Notes: a model not told the origin generated them from the letters alone. A stretch of DNA of 15,588 nucleotides from Opitutus sp. GAS368 (GCA_945861235.1 CAMATV010000027.1:1-15588); one strand, 5' to 3'. Positions 1-6,318 are shown, numbered from the stretch's first letter. Made by a program: numbers and translations.

Positions 1-756
1 GACATCGTCGAAAACTGGCTGCCGCGTTACACGGGCGTCCCGCTCAAGGAATTCGGCGACTACATTCTCCTCACTAATTTCGATCGCTACGTCCACCTCT
101 TTGCCGAGTGGCACCGCGTCCCCATCTGCGGCAAGGACAAACCGATGCCCAGCGCCACCTCCGGCGATATCACGATCATTAATTTTGGCATGGGCAGCGC
201 CACCGCTGCCACCGTGATGGACCTCCTCAGCGCAATCCAACCCAAGGCCGTCCTCTTCCTCGGCAAATGCGGCGGACTCAAGCATCGCGCCGAACTCGGC
301 GACCTGATCCTCCCCATCGCCGCCATCCGCGGCGAGGGCACGAGCAACGACTACTTCCCTCCCGAGGTGCCCTCGCTCCCTGCGTTCGCCCTCCAGAAAG
401 CCATCTCGACCACCATCCGCGATTTCTCGCGCGATTACTGGACCGGCACCGTCTACACCACCAACCGCCGCGTGTGGGAACACGACGAAGTCTTCAAAAA
501 ATATTTAAAAAAAATCCGCGCCCTCGCGATCGATATGGAGACGGCCACGATTTTCATCACCGGTTTTTATAACGAGATCGCGACCGGGGCCCTCCTCCTC
601 GTCTCCGACCAACCGATGACGCCGGAGGGGATCAAGACCGCCGAGAGCGACAAACAAATCGACGAAACCTACGTCAACGATCACCTCAAGATCGGCATCG
701 CCTCGCTGAAGCAACTCATCAACAAGGGCGTGACCGTAAAGCACCTGAAGTTTTGA
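1..756 (+). CDS. amn: AMP nucleosidase, 5'-truncated by the window edge
   Basis: This gene hydrolyses AMP to adenine and ribose 5-phosphate in the cytoplasm (purine salvage and adenylate balance). The reading frame is open from base 1 to the TGA at 754-756, giving 251 visible residues. It begins DIVENWLPRYTG and contains INFGMGSATAATVMDLL, LGKCGGLKHRAELGDLILP, AIRGEGTSNDY, YTTNRRVWEHDE, AIDMETATIF and LLLVSDQPM. These match the short (about 260 aa) AMP nucleosidase of Bacteroidota and Verrucomicrobiota rather than the 484-aa E. coli enzyme. By family length only about 5-15 N-terminal residues are missing, so the start codon lies just upstream of the window. The C-terminal domain is the nucleoside phosphorylase (PNP/UDP) fold, where the GEGTSNDY and DMETAT segments form the ribose/base pocket. 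It has no evident functional tie to the oxidase genes. A general PNP-family phosphorylase is the alternative, but the match is specific. Confidence 0.88.
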   Translation, partial: DIVENWLPRYTGVPLKEFGDYILLTNFDRYVHLFAEWHRVPICGKDKPMPSATSGDITIINFGMGSATAATVMDLLSAIQPKAVLFLGKCGGLKHRAELGDLILPIAAIRGEGTSNDYFPPEVPSLPAFALQKAISTTIRDFSRDYWTGTVYTTNRRVWEHDEVFKKYLKKIRALAIDMETATIFITGFYNEIATGALLLVSDQPMTPEGIKTAESDKQIDETYVNDHLKIGIASLKQLINKGVTVKHLKF

Positions 757-873
757 GAGCCTGGGCCGCGCTTCGTCGCGGTGGTCGGCAGCAAACGTGC
801 TCGCGCTCGTGGGTAGCGGACGAACGCCCGCCGTCCGAGTTCGTCGTCTCGGCTTCAGCCGGTCCGAGCCAGC
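757..873. other. Convergent intergenic spacer with small inverted repeats
   Basis: This gap separates the converging amn and His-rich-protein genes. It holds a 5-bp hairpin CCGCG/CGCGG at 766-770 and 777-781, a 7-bp inverted repeat GACGAAC/GTTCGTC at 819-825 and 839-845, and a 4-bp stem with a TTCA loop at 850-861. None is followed by a T-tract, so an intrinsic terminator cannot be called. They may be weak or Rho-assisted transcript ends, or a repetitive-element remnant. No coding frame here is convincing. Confidence 0.35.
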
Positions 874-1860
874 TCACTTCACTACCTCAAACCAAAACGG
901 CGCGAACACCTCACTGCCGTCCAGGTTCACTTGCGCCCAGATCACATACCGACCTGCGCTCGGAATCGTGATTTTGAAATTCAGCTCCGGCCGGATCGCG
1001 TCCGGTTTTTTCGTCAAATCAGCCTCGACGGGATGGAGGTGCGCAAATCCGCTCCGTGCTTCGTCAAACGCCACGAGGTGCGCGTAGGCTCCCATCACCG
1101 GCTCCATCACCACGACGCCACCATCGTGCCGCGCCACGGAAAATTTCAAATCCGCCGGTTGCCCCGCCCGTAGCGGCGTCACCACCGCATCGAGCAAAAA
1201 ACGAAACTGCTTTTTCTCCGCCAGCAACGGAAACGTCCCGGGCACACCCGGCCGCGTGGGGCTGATGATCCACAAGCGATCATCGGCCACTTCAAGGTCC
1301 GCACTCGCATAAAGTCCTCGCCCCGTCGCCGCCGGCGTAAAATCCGCAAACACCCGATACTTCCCTCCGCGGTGCGGCTTATACGAAAACGTCCATTCTC
1401 CCGGCACGCGCCCCGGTTCCGGATGCACATGCTGATAGTCTTCCAGGGTCGGATCGACGATCAGGAGATGCAATTTCCTCGTGTGGGCGACGAGCAAGTC
1501 CTGCGACTCGATCACCTTACCGTTCGCCGTGCGCAACATCACCGTGTTCCGCCCTTCGTAGTCGGCCTGCAGGTCGATCCCCGGGCGCAGTTTTCGCCCG
1601 GCTTCCAACCCCGGGTCCCAGCGCACCGTCATCGCGACCGGCGAGCGCACCGCCACCACCGGGATAAATTGCGGATTGGAGGGATCGCAAAAATCAATCG
1701 CGTTCTGCCCACTCACTCGGAAATCCATGTGATTCAGATTGGTGCCCGTCGGCAGAAATCGCATCCCCACAAACACCGCTAACGCCCCCGCCGTGATCCA
1801 CGCGACCTGCGTCCGCTGCTGCGGGCCGAGCTTCCCGGTCGATTCGCTTGCCGTGCTCAC
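874..1860 (-). CDS. Membrane-anchored protein with two HxHP domains, coupled to SCO; probable copper-handling factor
   Basis: The product is not a named family that I can assign. The GTG at 1860-1858 is chosen as start because it overlaps the SCO stop codon (GTGA) and has GAGG eight bases upstream; this gives 328 aa. An ATG at 1896 would extend it into SCO. Residues about 18-36 form one hydrophobic helix, so the rest is probably periplasmic. Two related segments follow. Residues about 124-190 run from HTRKLHLLIVD through YQHVHPE (H144, H146) to GGKYRVFADF. Residues about 255-325 run from GAYAHLVAFD through FAHLHPVE (H274, H276) to AGRYVIWAQV. Each has a His-rich sheet core ending in a GxYxVxA strand, as in beta-sandwich copper-site proteins. 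His/Met-rich surfaces and strict coupling to a copper chaperone suggest copper binding or delivery to the oxidase. This is inference; redox sensing or a structural role remain possible. Confidence 0.72.
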   Translation of the reverse strand: MSTASESTGKLGPQQRTQVAWITAGALAVFVGMRFLPTGTNLNHMDFRVSGQNAIDFCDPSNPQFIPVVAVRSPVAMTVRWDPGLEAGRKLRPGIDLQADYEGRNTVMLRTANGKVIESQDLLVAHTRKLHLLIVDPTLEDYQHVHPEPGRVPGEWTFSYKPHRGGKYRVFADFTPAATGRGLYASADLEVADDRLWIISPTRPGVPGTFPLLAEKKQFRFLLDAVVTPLRAGQPADLKFSVARHDGGVVVMEPVMGAYAHLVAFDEARSGFAHLHPVEADLTKKPDAIRPELNFKITIPSAGRYVIWAQVNLDGSEVFAPFWFEVVK

Positions 1861-2813
1861 CGCCGCATCCTCGCCACAAATTCCTTCGGCTCCCACGCGC
1901 TCCCATCTGCGCGATGGACGATTTTACCGTCCTCGCCGATCAGCAACGTCGTGAGCGTGTGTTGCAAAAGGTCACCCTTGAGTTCCGCGATCACCCCAAA
2001 CTGTGTCAGCAAATCCCGCACCGCCGCCTCCGGCCCAGTGAGCAACGAAAAATTCCGCGTATCGATCCCTCGCGCCACCGCATACTCTTTCAAGACTCCG
2101 GGTGTATCGTAGGCTGGCTCGAGCGTGATCGACACAAACTCGATTTCCTTCGCACCCGCTTCGGCCGCCAACGTCTGCGCGGAGATCATTTTCGTCGTCG
2201 AGGCCGGGCACATCGTCGCCACCGGACAACGCGTGAAAATGAAATTGATCATCACCATCTTCCCGCGAAAACGCCCGCTCTGCACCACCCCTCCATTTTG
2301 ATCATAGAGCGCAAAATCCGGGATCGCCTCGCCGATCTCGCGATAGGCGTTCTTGCCGCGCGTAAAGGTATCCTGCCTCAACTGCATCGCCCCCGCCGCC
2401 ACCGCCGCCGTCGGCGCCAGGTCGTTCGGCCAAATCTTCTCCAACCGAAAATCGCCGGCCTTGCTCGGGATCATTTCCGCCCGAATCTTTTGCCCCGCCT
2501 TCGCCACGGCCGCATCGCCGCTCGAAACCAAAAACTCCATCGTCATCGCCGGCATGTAGCCCTTGATCTCGTCATGAAACACCACGAGCACCTTCTTCGC
2601 CAAGTCCACCGAGACGATCACGCCCGTCAGAGGATAGCGCTCCGCGGCCGCACCTTTTTTCACCACCGTTCCCGCCGGGACCGGGGCTGACGCCACCGTC
2701 GGCGGCGCGAGGGCCGCCCCGTTAACGTCCACCGACTTATCTGCTTGCGAGCAAGCCACGAGGCCGAGCGACCACGTCGCACCGACCCACATGGCGGAGG
2801 CATAAGATTGCAT
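1857..2813 (-). CDS. SCO-family copper chaperone with an N-terminal CusF-like domain (lipoprotein)
   Basis: SCO proteins deliver copper to, and keep reduced, the CuA cysteines of oxidase subunit II. The ATG at 2813 gives 318 aa with a signal peptide and a lipobox LVAC (C21), so the protein is probably lipid-anchored. Residues about 68-125 look like a CusF-type copper-binding barrel: YPLTGVIVSVD, then H80, Y86 (where CusF has Trp), M90 and M92 in HDEIKGYMPAMTM. The thioredoxin-fold SCO domain follows from about residue 165 (GEAIPDFALYDQNG). It has the metal-binding cysteines C196 and C202 in TRCPVATMC, a CX5C spacing instead of the usual CX3C, then EFVSITLEPAYDTPGVLKEY and the distal ligand H285 in LLQHTLT. 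It lies divergent from ctaA, and its stop overlaps the start of the His-rich gene. No Shine-Dalgarno is seen; an ATG at 2792 is an alternative start but would leave a very short signal peptide. Confidence 0.87.
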   Translation of the reverse strand: MQSYASAMWVGATWSLGLVACSQADKSVDVNGAALAPPTVASAPVPAGTVVKKGAAAERYPLTGVIVSVDLAKKVLVVFHDEIKGYMPAMTMEFLVSSGDAAVAKAGQKIRAEMIPSKAGDFRLEKIWPNDLAPTAAVAAGAMQLRQDTFTRGKNAYREIGEAIPDFALYDQNGGVVQSGRFRGKMVMINFIFTRCPVATMCPASTTKMISAQTLAAEAGAKEIEFVSITLEPAYDTPGVLKEYAVARGIDTRNFSLLTGPEAAVRDLLTQFGVIAELKGDLLQHTLTTLLIGEDGKIVHRADGSAWEPKEFVARMRR

Positions 2814-2899
2814 CACACTACGGATTCGCCCGCGGATAACTTTGTCAAAGGGTTTGCGGACGACAGTTCCAGAGCTTCTGGTGATCGGTGAAATTATTG
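2814..2899. promoter_or_regulatory. Divergent promoter region between SCO and ctaA
   Basis: These 86 bases must hold the control signals for both assembly-gene units. On the minus strand a perfect TTGACA (2848-2843) lies 29 bases upstream of the SCO ATG, but no good -10 hexamer follows at 16-18 bp; ATCCGT at 17 bp is poor. If it is used, the SCO leader would be extremely short. On the plus strand GGTGA at 2887-2891 lies eight bases before the ctaA ATG and is the best ribosome-binding candidate. No clear operator palindrome was seen. Confidence 0.3.
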
Positions 2900-3883
2900 A
2901 TGGCCTTGTCTTCCCACCCTCCACGCACTACTACTCACCAGCCTCGGCTCGCGGTTTTCGCCGTCTTCGCGAGTGTGTGGGTATTCGTTCTCGTCGCTTT
3001 GGGAGCATTCACAACGAGCATCGGTGCCGGGATGGCGTTCGTCGATTGGCCGCTCTCGAATGGCTCAATCAACCCCGCCGGTTGGCTCAACGATATCGCG
3101 ATGTTCGCCGAACATTCGCATCGCCTGTCCGGCGCCACGATGGGGCTCATCGCCATCGCCCTTGCGATCTGGCTCTACCGCACGGAATCCCGGGCGTGGT
3201 TGCGCCGCCTCGGTTGGGTCGGTCTCGTGATCGTCGGCCTCCAAGGAGTCATTGGCGGCCAACGTGTCTTGCTCGACGCCACCCACGTCCCGGGGTTCGC
3301 CATGTCGCTCGGCCAGATGCTGCGCGTGCCCCACGGCGTCCTAGCTCAAATCTATATCTGCGTCCTGATCGCCATTGCCGCCGCCTGCTCGAAATCATGG
3401 ATTGAGCAACCCCTCGCGATCAGCCCCCGCGTGCGCCGCACCGCTCTCATCTGCACCTCTCTGCTGCTCGTGCAATTGACCATCGCGGTGTTTATTCGTC
3501 ACAACAACGCTGGCCTCGCCATCCCCTTCTTCCCCTACTCCACCGCGCAACACGCGCTGTTGCCGCCCCAGTGGGATTTCCGCGTTGCACTCCAATTCGC
3601 GCATCGCGGCATGGCTCTCGTGCTCACCGTTGCGCTGGCCGTCCTCGTCATTTTCGTCCGCCGCGACCGCGCTTCCACGCTGCCCATGCGCGCTGCCGCC
3701 TCCGCGCTGATCAGTCTCCTCGCACTGCAAATTTTCCTCGGTGCCCAGATCATCTGGACGTTCCGCCGTTCTGATGTGACGACCGCTCACGTCATCGTCG
3801 GCGCACTCACCCTCGCGACGACTTTTTGGCTCACGTGGACAGCCCATCGCGATACCCTCCAGCAACGTTCTCCCGCACCATGA
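2900..3883 (+). CDS. ctaA: Heme A synthase (COX15/CtaA family)
   Basis: The enzyme oxidises the C8 methyl of heme O to the formyl group of heme A in the cytoplasmic membrane. From the ATG at 2900 it is 327 aa, normal for the family, with about eight membrane helices in two four-helix halves. The paired conserved histidines are visible in both halves: H72 and H74 in EHSHRLSG and H145 in VPHG of the first half, H235 in FAHRGMAL and H297 in TTAHVIVGAL of the second. The motif DWPLSNGS near residue 55 is typical of the periplasmic loop after the first helix. A GTG at 2888 could start the frame 12 bases earlier, but the ATG has GGTGA eight bases upstream. Its stop TGA shares four bases with the ctaB ATG, so the two heme-modifying enzymes are translationally coupled. 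It shares a divergent control region with SCO. Confidence 0.93.
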   Translation: MALSSHPPRTTTHQPRLAVFAVFASVWVFVLVALGAFTTSIGAGMAFVDWPLSNGSINPAGWLNDIAMFAEHSHRLSGATMGLIAIALAIWLYRTESRAWLRRLGWVGLVIVGLQGVIGGQRVLLDATHVPGFAMSLGQMLRVPHGVLAQIYICVLIAIAAACSKSWIEQPLAISPRVRRTALICTSLLLVQLTIAVFIRHNNAGLAIPFFPYSTAQHALLPPQWDFRVALQFAHRGMALVLTVALAVLVIFVRRDRASTLPMRAAASALISLLALQIFLGAQIIWTFRRSDVTTAHVIVGALTLATTFWLTWTAHRDTLQQRSPAP

Positions 3884-4770
3884 CCATCGCAGCCGCGCCC
3901 ACCATCCCCGCGAAATTCCGGGACTATCTCGACCTCACGAAACCCCGGCTCAGCCTACTCTCGGTGCTCACCGCACTCGTCGGCTACTTGGCCACGCTCC
4001 CGCCGTCCAACCCGGCAAAACTTTTCTTCGTGCTGCTGGGCACCTCCCTCGCCGCCGGCGGCGTCGCCGCGCTGAACCAGTGGCTGGAAAGCGACACTGA
4101 TGCGCAGATGCAGCGCACGGCCGACCGCCCGATCCCCTCCGGCAAAATCGCTTCCGGCTCCGCGTTCGTGGTCGGCGCCTTGATGTGCATCGCCTCGTTA
4201 TTTCTCCTCTTCGCGAAGGTTAATCTTCCGGCCTGCCTCTTCACGCTCCTCACCATTTTCGCGTATCTCGGTTGGTATACCCCGGCGAAACGCTGGTCCA
4301 TTTGGAGCACCGAGATCGGGGCGCTTGCCGGCGCGTTTCCTCCGCTCATCGGCTGGGCCGCCGGCGAAGGTCGCGTCACCACGCTCGGTTGGATTCTCTT
4401 CGGAATCCTCTTTTTTTGGCAAATCCCCCACTTCATGGCCATCGCGTGGATTTACCGCCGCGACTACTCGGTCGTGCATTTTCCGATGTTGCCCGTGCGC
4501 GACGAAGCCGGAGGCAAGGCCGCCGCCTGGTCCCTCTTCAACACGTTCGCCCTCGTCGCGGTGAGCTTGCTTCCCGTCTACTTCGGATTCGCCTCATGGG
4601 CTTACGGTCTGGCCGCCGCCATCGGCGGGGCGTGGTTCATCTGGCGCGCCGTGGTTTTCCTGCGGGCCGACGGCCGCGACGTCGCCGCTCGTAAACTATT
4701 CCGCTGCTCGATCGCGTATCTCCCCCTCGTCCTCGGCGCGCTCGTCGCCGACCGGATGACCAATTTTTGA
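3880..4770 (+). CDS. ctaB: Protoheme IX farnesyltransferase (heme O synthase)
   Basis: This UbiA-superfamily membrane prenyltransferase adds farnesyl to heme B to give heme O, the substrate of CtaA. The ATG at 3880 overlaps the ctaA stop (ATGA) and gives 296 aa. An ATG at 3826 would lie inside ctaA and is rejected. The N-terminal motif is FRDYLDLTKPRLSLLSVLTA. The prenyl-diphosphate/Mg site reads NQWLESDTDAQMQRT: N66, E70 where many homologues have Asp, then D72 and D74, followed by RTADRPIPSG. The loop WYTPAKRWSIWSTEIGALAG and GAFPPLIGWAA follows, and then WQIPHFMAIAWIYRRDYSVV with HFPMLPV. Seven to nine hydrophobic helices are evident. The leader is pyrimidine-rich with no Shine-Dalgarno, as expected for a coupled start. 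A GC-rich hairpin follows the stop codon. Confidence 0.94.
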   Translation: MTIAAAPTIPAKFRDYLDLTKPRLSLLSVLTALVGYLATLPPSNPAKLFFVLLGTSLAAGGVAALNQWLESDTDAQMQRTADRPIPSGKIASGSAFVVGALMCIASLFLLFAKVNLPACLFTLLTIFAYLGWYTPAKRWSIWSTEIGALAGAFPPLIGWAAGEGRVTTLGWILFGILFFWQIPHFMAIAWIYRRDYSVVHFPMLPVRDEAGGKAAAWSLFNTFALVAVSLLPVYFGFASWAYGLAAAIGGAWFIWRAVVFLRADGRDVAARKLFRCSIAYLPLVLGALVADRMTNF

Positions 4771-4774
4771 GCGA

Positions 4775-4799
4775 GTGCCGCGCACCATCGGCGCGGCAC
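4775..4799 (+). terminator. GC-rich hairpin between ctaB and the DUF420 gene
   Basis: A perfect 9-bp inverted repeat, GTGCCGCGC (4775-4783) and GCGCGGCAC (4791-4799), encloses a 7-base loop and begins four bases after the ctaB stop. No T-tract follows, so it is not a standard intrinsic terminator. It more likely stabilises the 3' end of the ctaAB message or attenuates reading into the next gene. Confidence 0.45.
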
Positions 4800-4864
4800 C
4801 TCCGTCCGTACCGTCCCGCCGCCCTCCCCGCTAAACATTTCCGTCCCTCCTCGCCACCCGCGCC

Positions 4865-5299
4865 ATGACCGTCTCCGACATCCCCGCCATCAACGCCACC
4901 CTCAACGGCGTCGCCTCGCTCCTCCTCATCGCCGGCTTTATTTTGATTAAGACGGGCCGCAAAGAGGCTCACCGTCGCGTGATGACCTCGGCGTGCCTCG
5001 TCTCGGTGGTTTTCCTCATCGGCTACGTCTCGCACAAGATTCTCGTCCGCGGAGTACACACTCCCTTTGGTGGTCAGGGGCTCATCGCGAAGGTTTACTA
5101 CACGATGTTGATCTCCCATATCATCCTCGCCGTCAGCATCGCCTACCTCGTGCCCCGCACCTTCCTCTTTGCGATCCGTGGTGACTTCGAAAACCACAAG
5201 CGTTGGGCGAAATTCACGTTTCCCATCTGGTCTTATGTCAGCGTGACCGGCGTCCTCGTCTATTTTTTCCTGTATCAGTGGTGGCCCGCCGCACGCTGA
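4865..5299 (+). CDS. ctaM: DUF420 / CtaM-like oxidase assembly membrane protein
   Basis: The protein is 144 aa with four hydrophobic helices at about residues 12-28, 42-60, 77-98 and 118-137, matching DUF420 (B. subtilis YozB, S. aureus CtaM). In S. aureus CtaM is needed for a functional haem-copper oxidase, so a membrane assembly role fits the position after ctaA and ctaB. Conserved features visible are INATLNG at the first helix, H36 in KEAHRRVM, H57 in YVSHK, H85 in LISHIILA and H111 in ENHKRWAK; these histidines near the membrane faces could bind haem or copper. The ATG at 4865 is preceded by a C/T-rich stretch and not by a Shine-Dalgarno. It lies 94 bases after ctaB, beyond a hairpin, so it may be read by leak-through from ctaAB. 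The gene symbol is by family analogy. Confidence 0.85.
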   Translation: MTVSDIPAINATLNGVASLLLIAGFILIKTGRKEAHRRVMTSACLVSVVFLIGYVSHKILVRGVHTPFGGQGLIAKVYYTMLISHIILAVSIAYLVPRTFLFAIRGDFENHKRWAKFTFPIWSYVSVTGVLVYFFLYQWWPAAR

Positions 5300-5430
5300 C
5301 CCCACGAACGCTCCATCGCCCCCTGTCCAGCTCATTCCACTACGCCCACCCCGCGCCGTAGTCCCCCAACCTGCAGTCGCTCCGCACCCAACCGGCGAGC
5401 ACGTCGCACCGCGCCCCCAGCAGCACCCCG
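5300..5430. other. Spacer after the DUF420 gene with degenerate repeat edge
   Basis: No T-tract terminator is visible after the DUF420 stop. The composition becomes C-rich, and from about 5399 fragments such as ACGTCGCACCGCGCCCCC resemble decayed copies of the 24-bp repeat that begins at 5431. The stretch 5340-5430 also encodes the C-terminal end of the candidate minus-strand repeat protein. Confidence 0.4.
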
Positions 5431-5858
5431 CACGCGTCGCGCACACCCACGTAACGCGGGTCGCGCACACCCACGTCGCACGCGTCGCGTACACCCACGT
5501 CGCACGCTCCTCGCACACCCACGTCACACGCGCCGCGTACACCCACGTCGCACGCGCCTCGCACACCCACGTCCCACGCGTCACGCACACCCACGTCACA
5601 CGCGTCACGCACACCCACGTCACACGGGTCACGCAAACCCACCTCGCACACGTCGCGTACGCCCACGTCGCACGCGTCGCGCACACCCACGTAACGCGGG
5701 TCGCGTACACCCAACTCGCACGCGCCGCGCATCGCGCCCGCACCCGACACGGCACGCCCGCTCCGGCCCCGTCTCCCCCCCGCAAACACGACGCGCCCGC
5801 CCCGAAGGGCCGTGCTGCCGTTTCCATCCCCCCACCGAGCCGCCGGGCTACTTGTCAT
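5340..5858 (-). CDS. Candidate octapeptide-repeat protein (GVRDACDV repeats), unknown function
   Basis: No family is recognised. This 172-aa open frame starts at an ATG (5858-5856) inside the left palindrome arm and ends at TGA in 5342-5340. About residues 50-145 consist of twelve 8-residue repeats with consensus GVRDACDV, with variants GVRDPRYV, GVRGACDV, GLRDPCDV and GVRDVCEV. The flanks are Gly/Arg/Ala-rich, and there is no signal peptide or membrane helix. Two things favour real coding: the frame has no stop, and differences among the DNA repeats fall mostly at third positions of this frame (19 third, 9 first, 4 second by hand count against the majority base). Against it: no Shine-Dalgarno, low-complexity GC-rich DNA keeps several frames open, and tandem copies are not independent evidence. 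The start is shared with an operator-like site that also faces the helix-turn-helix gene, which suggests divergent co-regulation if both are expressed. Confidence 0.38.
   Translation of the reverse strand: MTSSPAARWGDGNGSTALRGGRVVFAGGRRGRSGRAVSGAGAMRGACELGVRDPRYVGVRDACDVGVRDVCEVGLRDPCDVGVRDACDVGVRDAWDVGVRGACDVGVRGACDVGVRGACDVGVRDACDVGVRDPRYVGVRDACGVLLGARCDVLAGWVRSDCRLGDYGAGWA
5431..5730. repeat. Minisatellite: twelve tandem copies of a 24-bp unit
   Basis: Twelve head-to-tail 24-bp units run from 5431 to 5718, with a partial thirteenth to about 5730. The plus-strand majority unit has first half CACGCGTCGCGC and second half ACACCCACGTCG. Units 1 (5431-5454) and 11 (5671-5694) are identical, and their neighbours 2 and 12 share the rare CGCGGG start, so a 48-bp pair has been copied or duplicated 240 bp apart. 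Units 7 and 8 (5575-5622) are also identical. There are no unique spacers between the units. Because 24 is a multiple of three, gain or loss of units keeps any reading frame. Such arrays change copy number by slippage or recombination. Confidence 0.95.
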
Positions 5859-5923
5859 CTATTAAATGACATCGATTTCTTAGCGATAGGCCTAACGAAC
5901 ACGTTTGTCATTTAATAGATGAC
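5854..5923. promoter_or_regulatory. Paired palindromic operator-like sites (18-bp inverted repeat)
   Basis: GTCATCTATTAAATGACA at 5854-5871 is repeated as its exact reverse complement TGTCATTTAATAGATGAC at 5906-5923, separated by 34 bp. Each arm is itself a 17-bp near-palindrome (GTCAT at one end, ATGAC at the other, one mismatched pair inside), as expected for a dimeric regulator site. Arm centres are about 53 bp apart, close to five helical turns, so bound dimers could sit on the same face and form a loop. The AT-rich arms stand out in GC-rich DNA. They lie between the repeat-protein frame (minus) and the helix-turn-helix gene (plus), and each arm reads outward into ATGAC. A 70-bp inverted-repeat mobile remnant is the alternative reading. 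Confidence 0.7.
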
Positions 5924-5958
5924 TTACCGCACCGCCGCCTTTCACGTAACGTCTGCTC

Positions 5959-6318
5959 ATGATTCAACCGCACCTTGGAAAGCTCCACCGCCTCATCCCG
6001 CTCGCCGCTGGCCTGGTCGCCGCGGCGGAGGGCACCGCCGCCCAAGTCCGCAAAATCCAACGCGAGCGCCGCACCTGCCTCCGCTACAAAACGCTCGGCG
6101 TGGGGCCCGGCACTCCTCTCTGGAACGAACTCGCCAACGCCGTCGTCGCGACCCTCGGCCCGCGCGGAGACAAGGCGAAACTCGCGCGCCTCCTCGGTGT
6201 TTCCCGCCAACGCCTGCATCTTTTCTTGGTCGCGAAAACCGCTCACCCCGATGCCGAACGCACCCTGCAACTGCTCGCCTGGCTCCAGGCCCGCCAACAC
6301 GGTATCGCCCCGGGCTGA
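5959..6318 (+). CDS. Small helix-turn-helix DNA-binding protein, likely regulator of the adjacent palindromes
   Basis: The product is 119 aa from the ATG at 5959. The C-terminal half, about residues 70-112, reads as an XRE-like helix-turn-helix: GDKAKLARLLGVSRQRLHLF, with LGVSRQRL as turn and recognition helix, then AKTAHPDAERTLQLLAWLQ as the following helices. The first 60 residues are basic and helical (AAQVRKIQRERRTCLRYKTL) and could serve as a dimerisation or second DNA-contact region; I do not recognise them as a named domain. The gene starts 36 bases after the right arm of the palindrome pair, which makes negative autoregulation the simplest model. The leader is C/T-rich with no Shine-Dalgarno. 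It converges on the small four-cysteine gene 41 bases downstream. An overlapping frame from 5919 is Pro/Arg-rich and looks like a shadow. Confidence 0.72.
   Translation: MIQPHLGKLHRLIPLAAGLVAAAEGTAAQVRKIQRERRTCLRYKTLGVGPGTPLWNELANAVVATLGPRGDKAKLARLLGVSRQRLHLFLVAKTAHPDAERTLQLLAWLQARQHGIAPG

Noticed and set aside
1848..2690. Plus-strand open frame opposite the SCO gene (about 280 codons)
   Set aside because: The Arg/His-rich translation is typical of an antisense shadow, and the opposite strand encodes a clear SCO protein.
3826..3879. Upstream ATG for ctaB
   Set aside because: The start at 3880 overlaps the ctaA stop as ATGA and matches the family N-terminus. The upstream codons lie inside ctaA and are unconserved.
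5431..5730. CRISPR array
   Set aside because: The 24-bp units are directly adjacent with no unique spacers, there are no cas genes, and the units vary internally.
4637..5827. Long minus-strand open frame with TWVCVTR-like repeats across the minisatellite, the DUF420 gene and ctaB
   Set aside because: It runs antisense through two clear genes, and the repeat differences do not show a third-position bias in this frame. It stays open only because the unit length is a multiple of three.
5854..5923. Insertion sequence or complete transposon bounded by the 18-bp inverted repeats
   Set aside because: The enclosed 34 bp cannot encode a transposase and no target duplication is visible. A MITE remnant cannot be fully excluded, but operator pairs fit better next to a helix-turn-helix gene.
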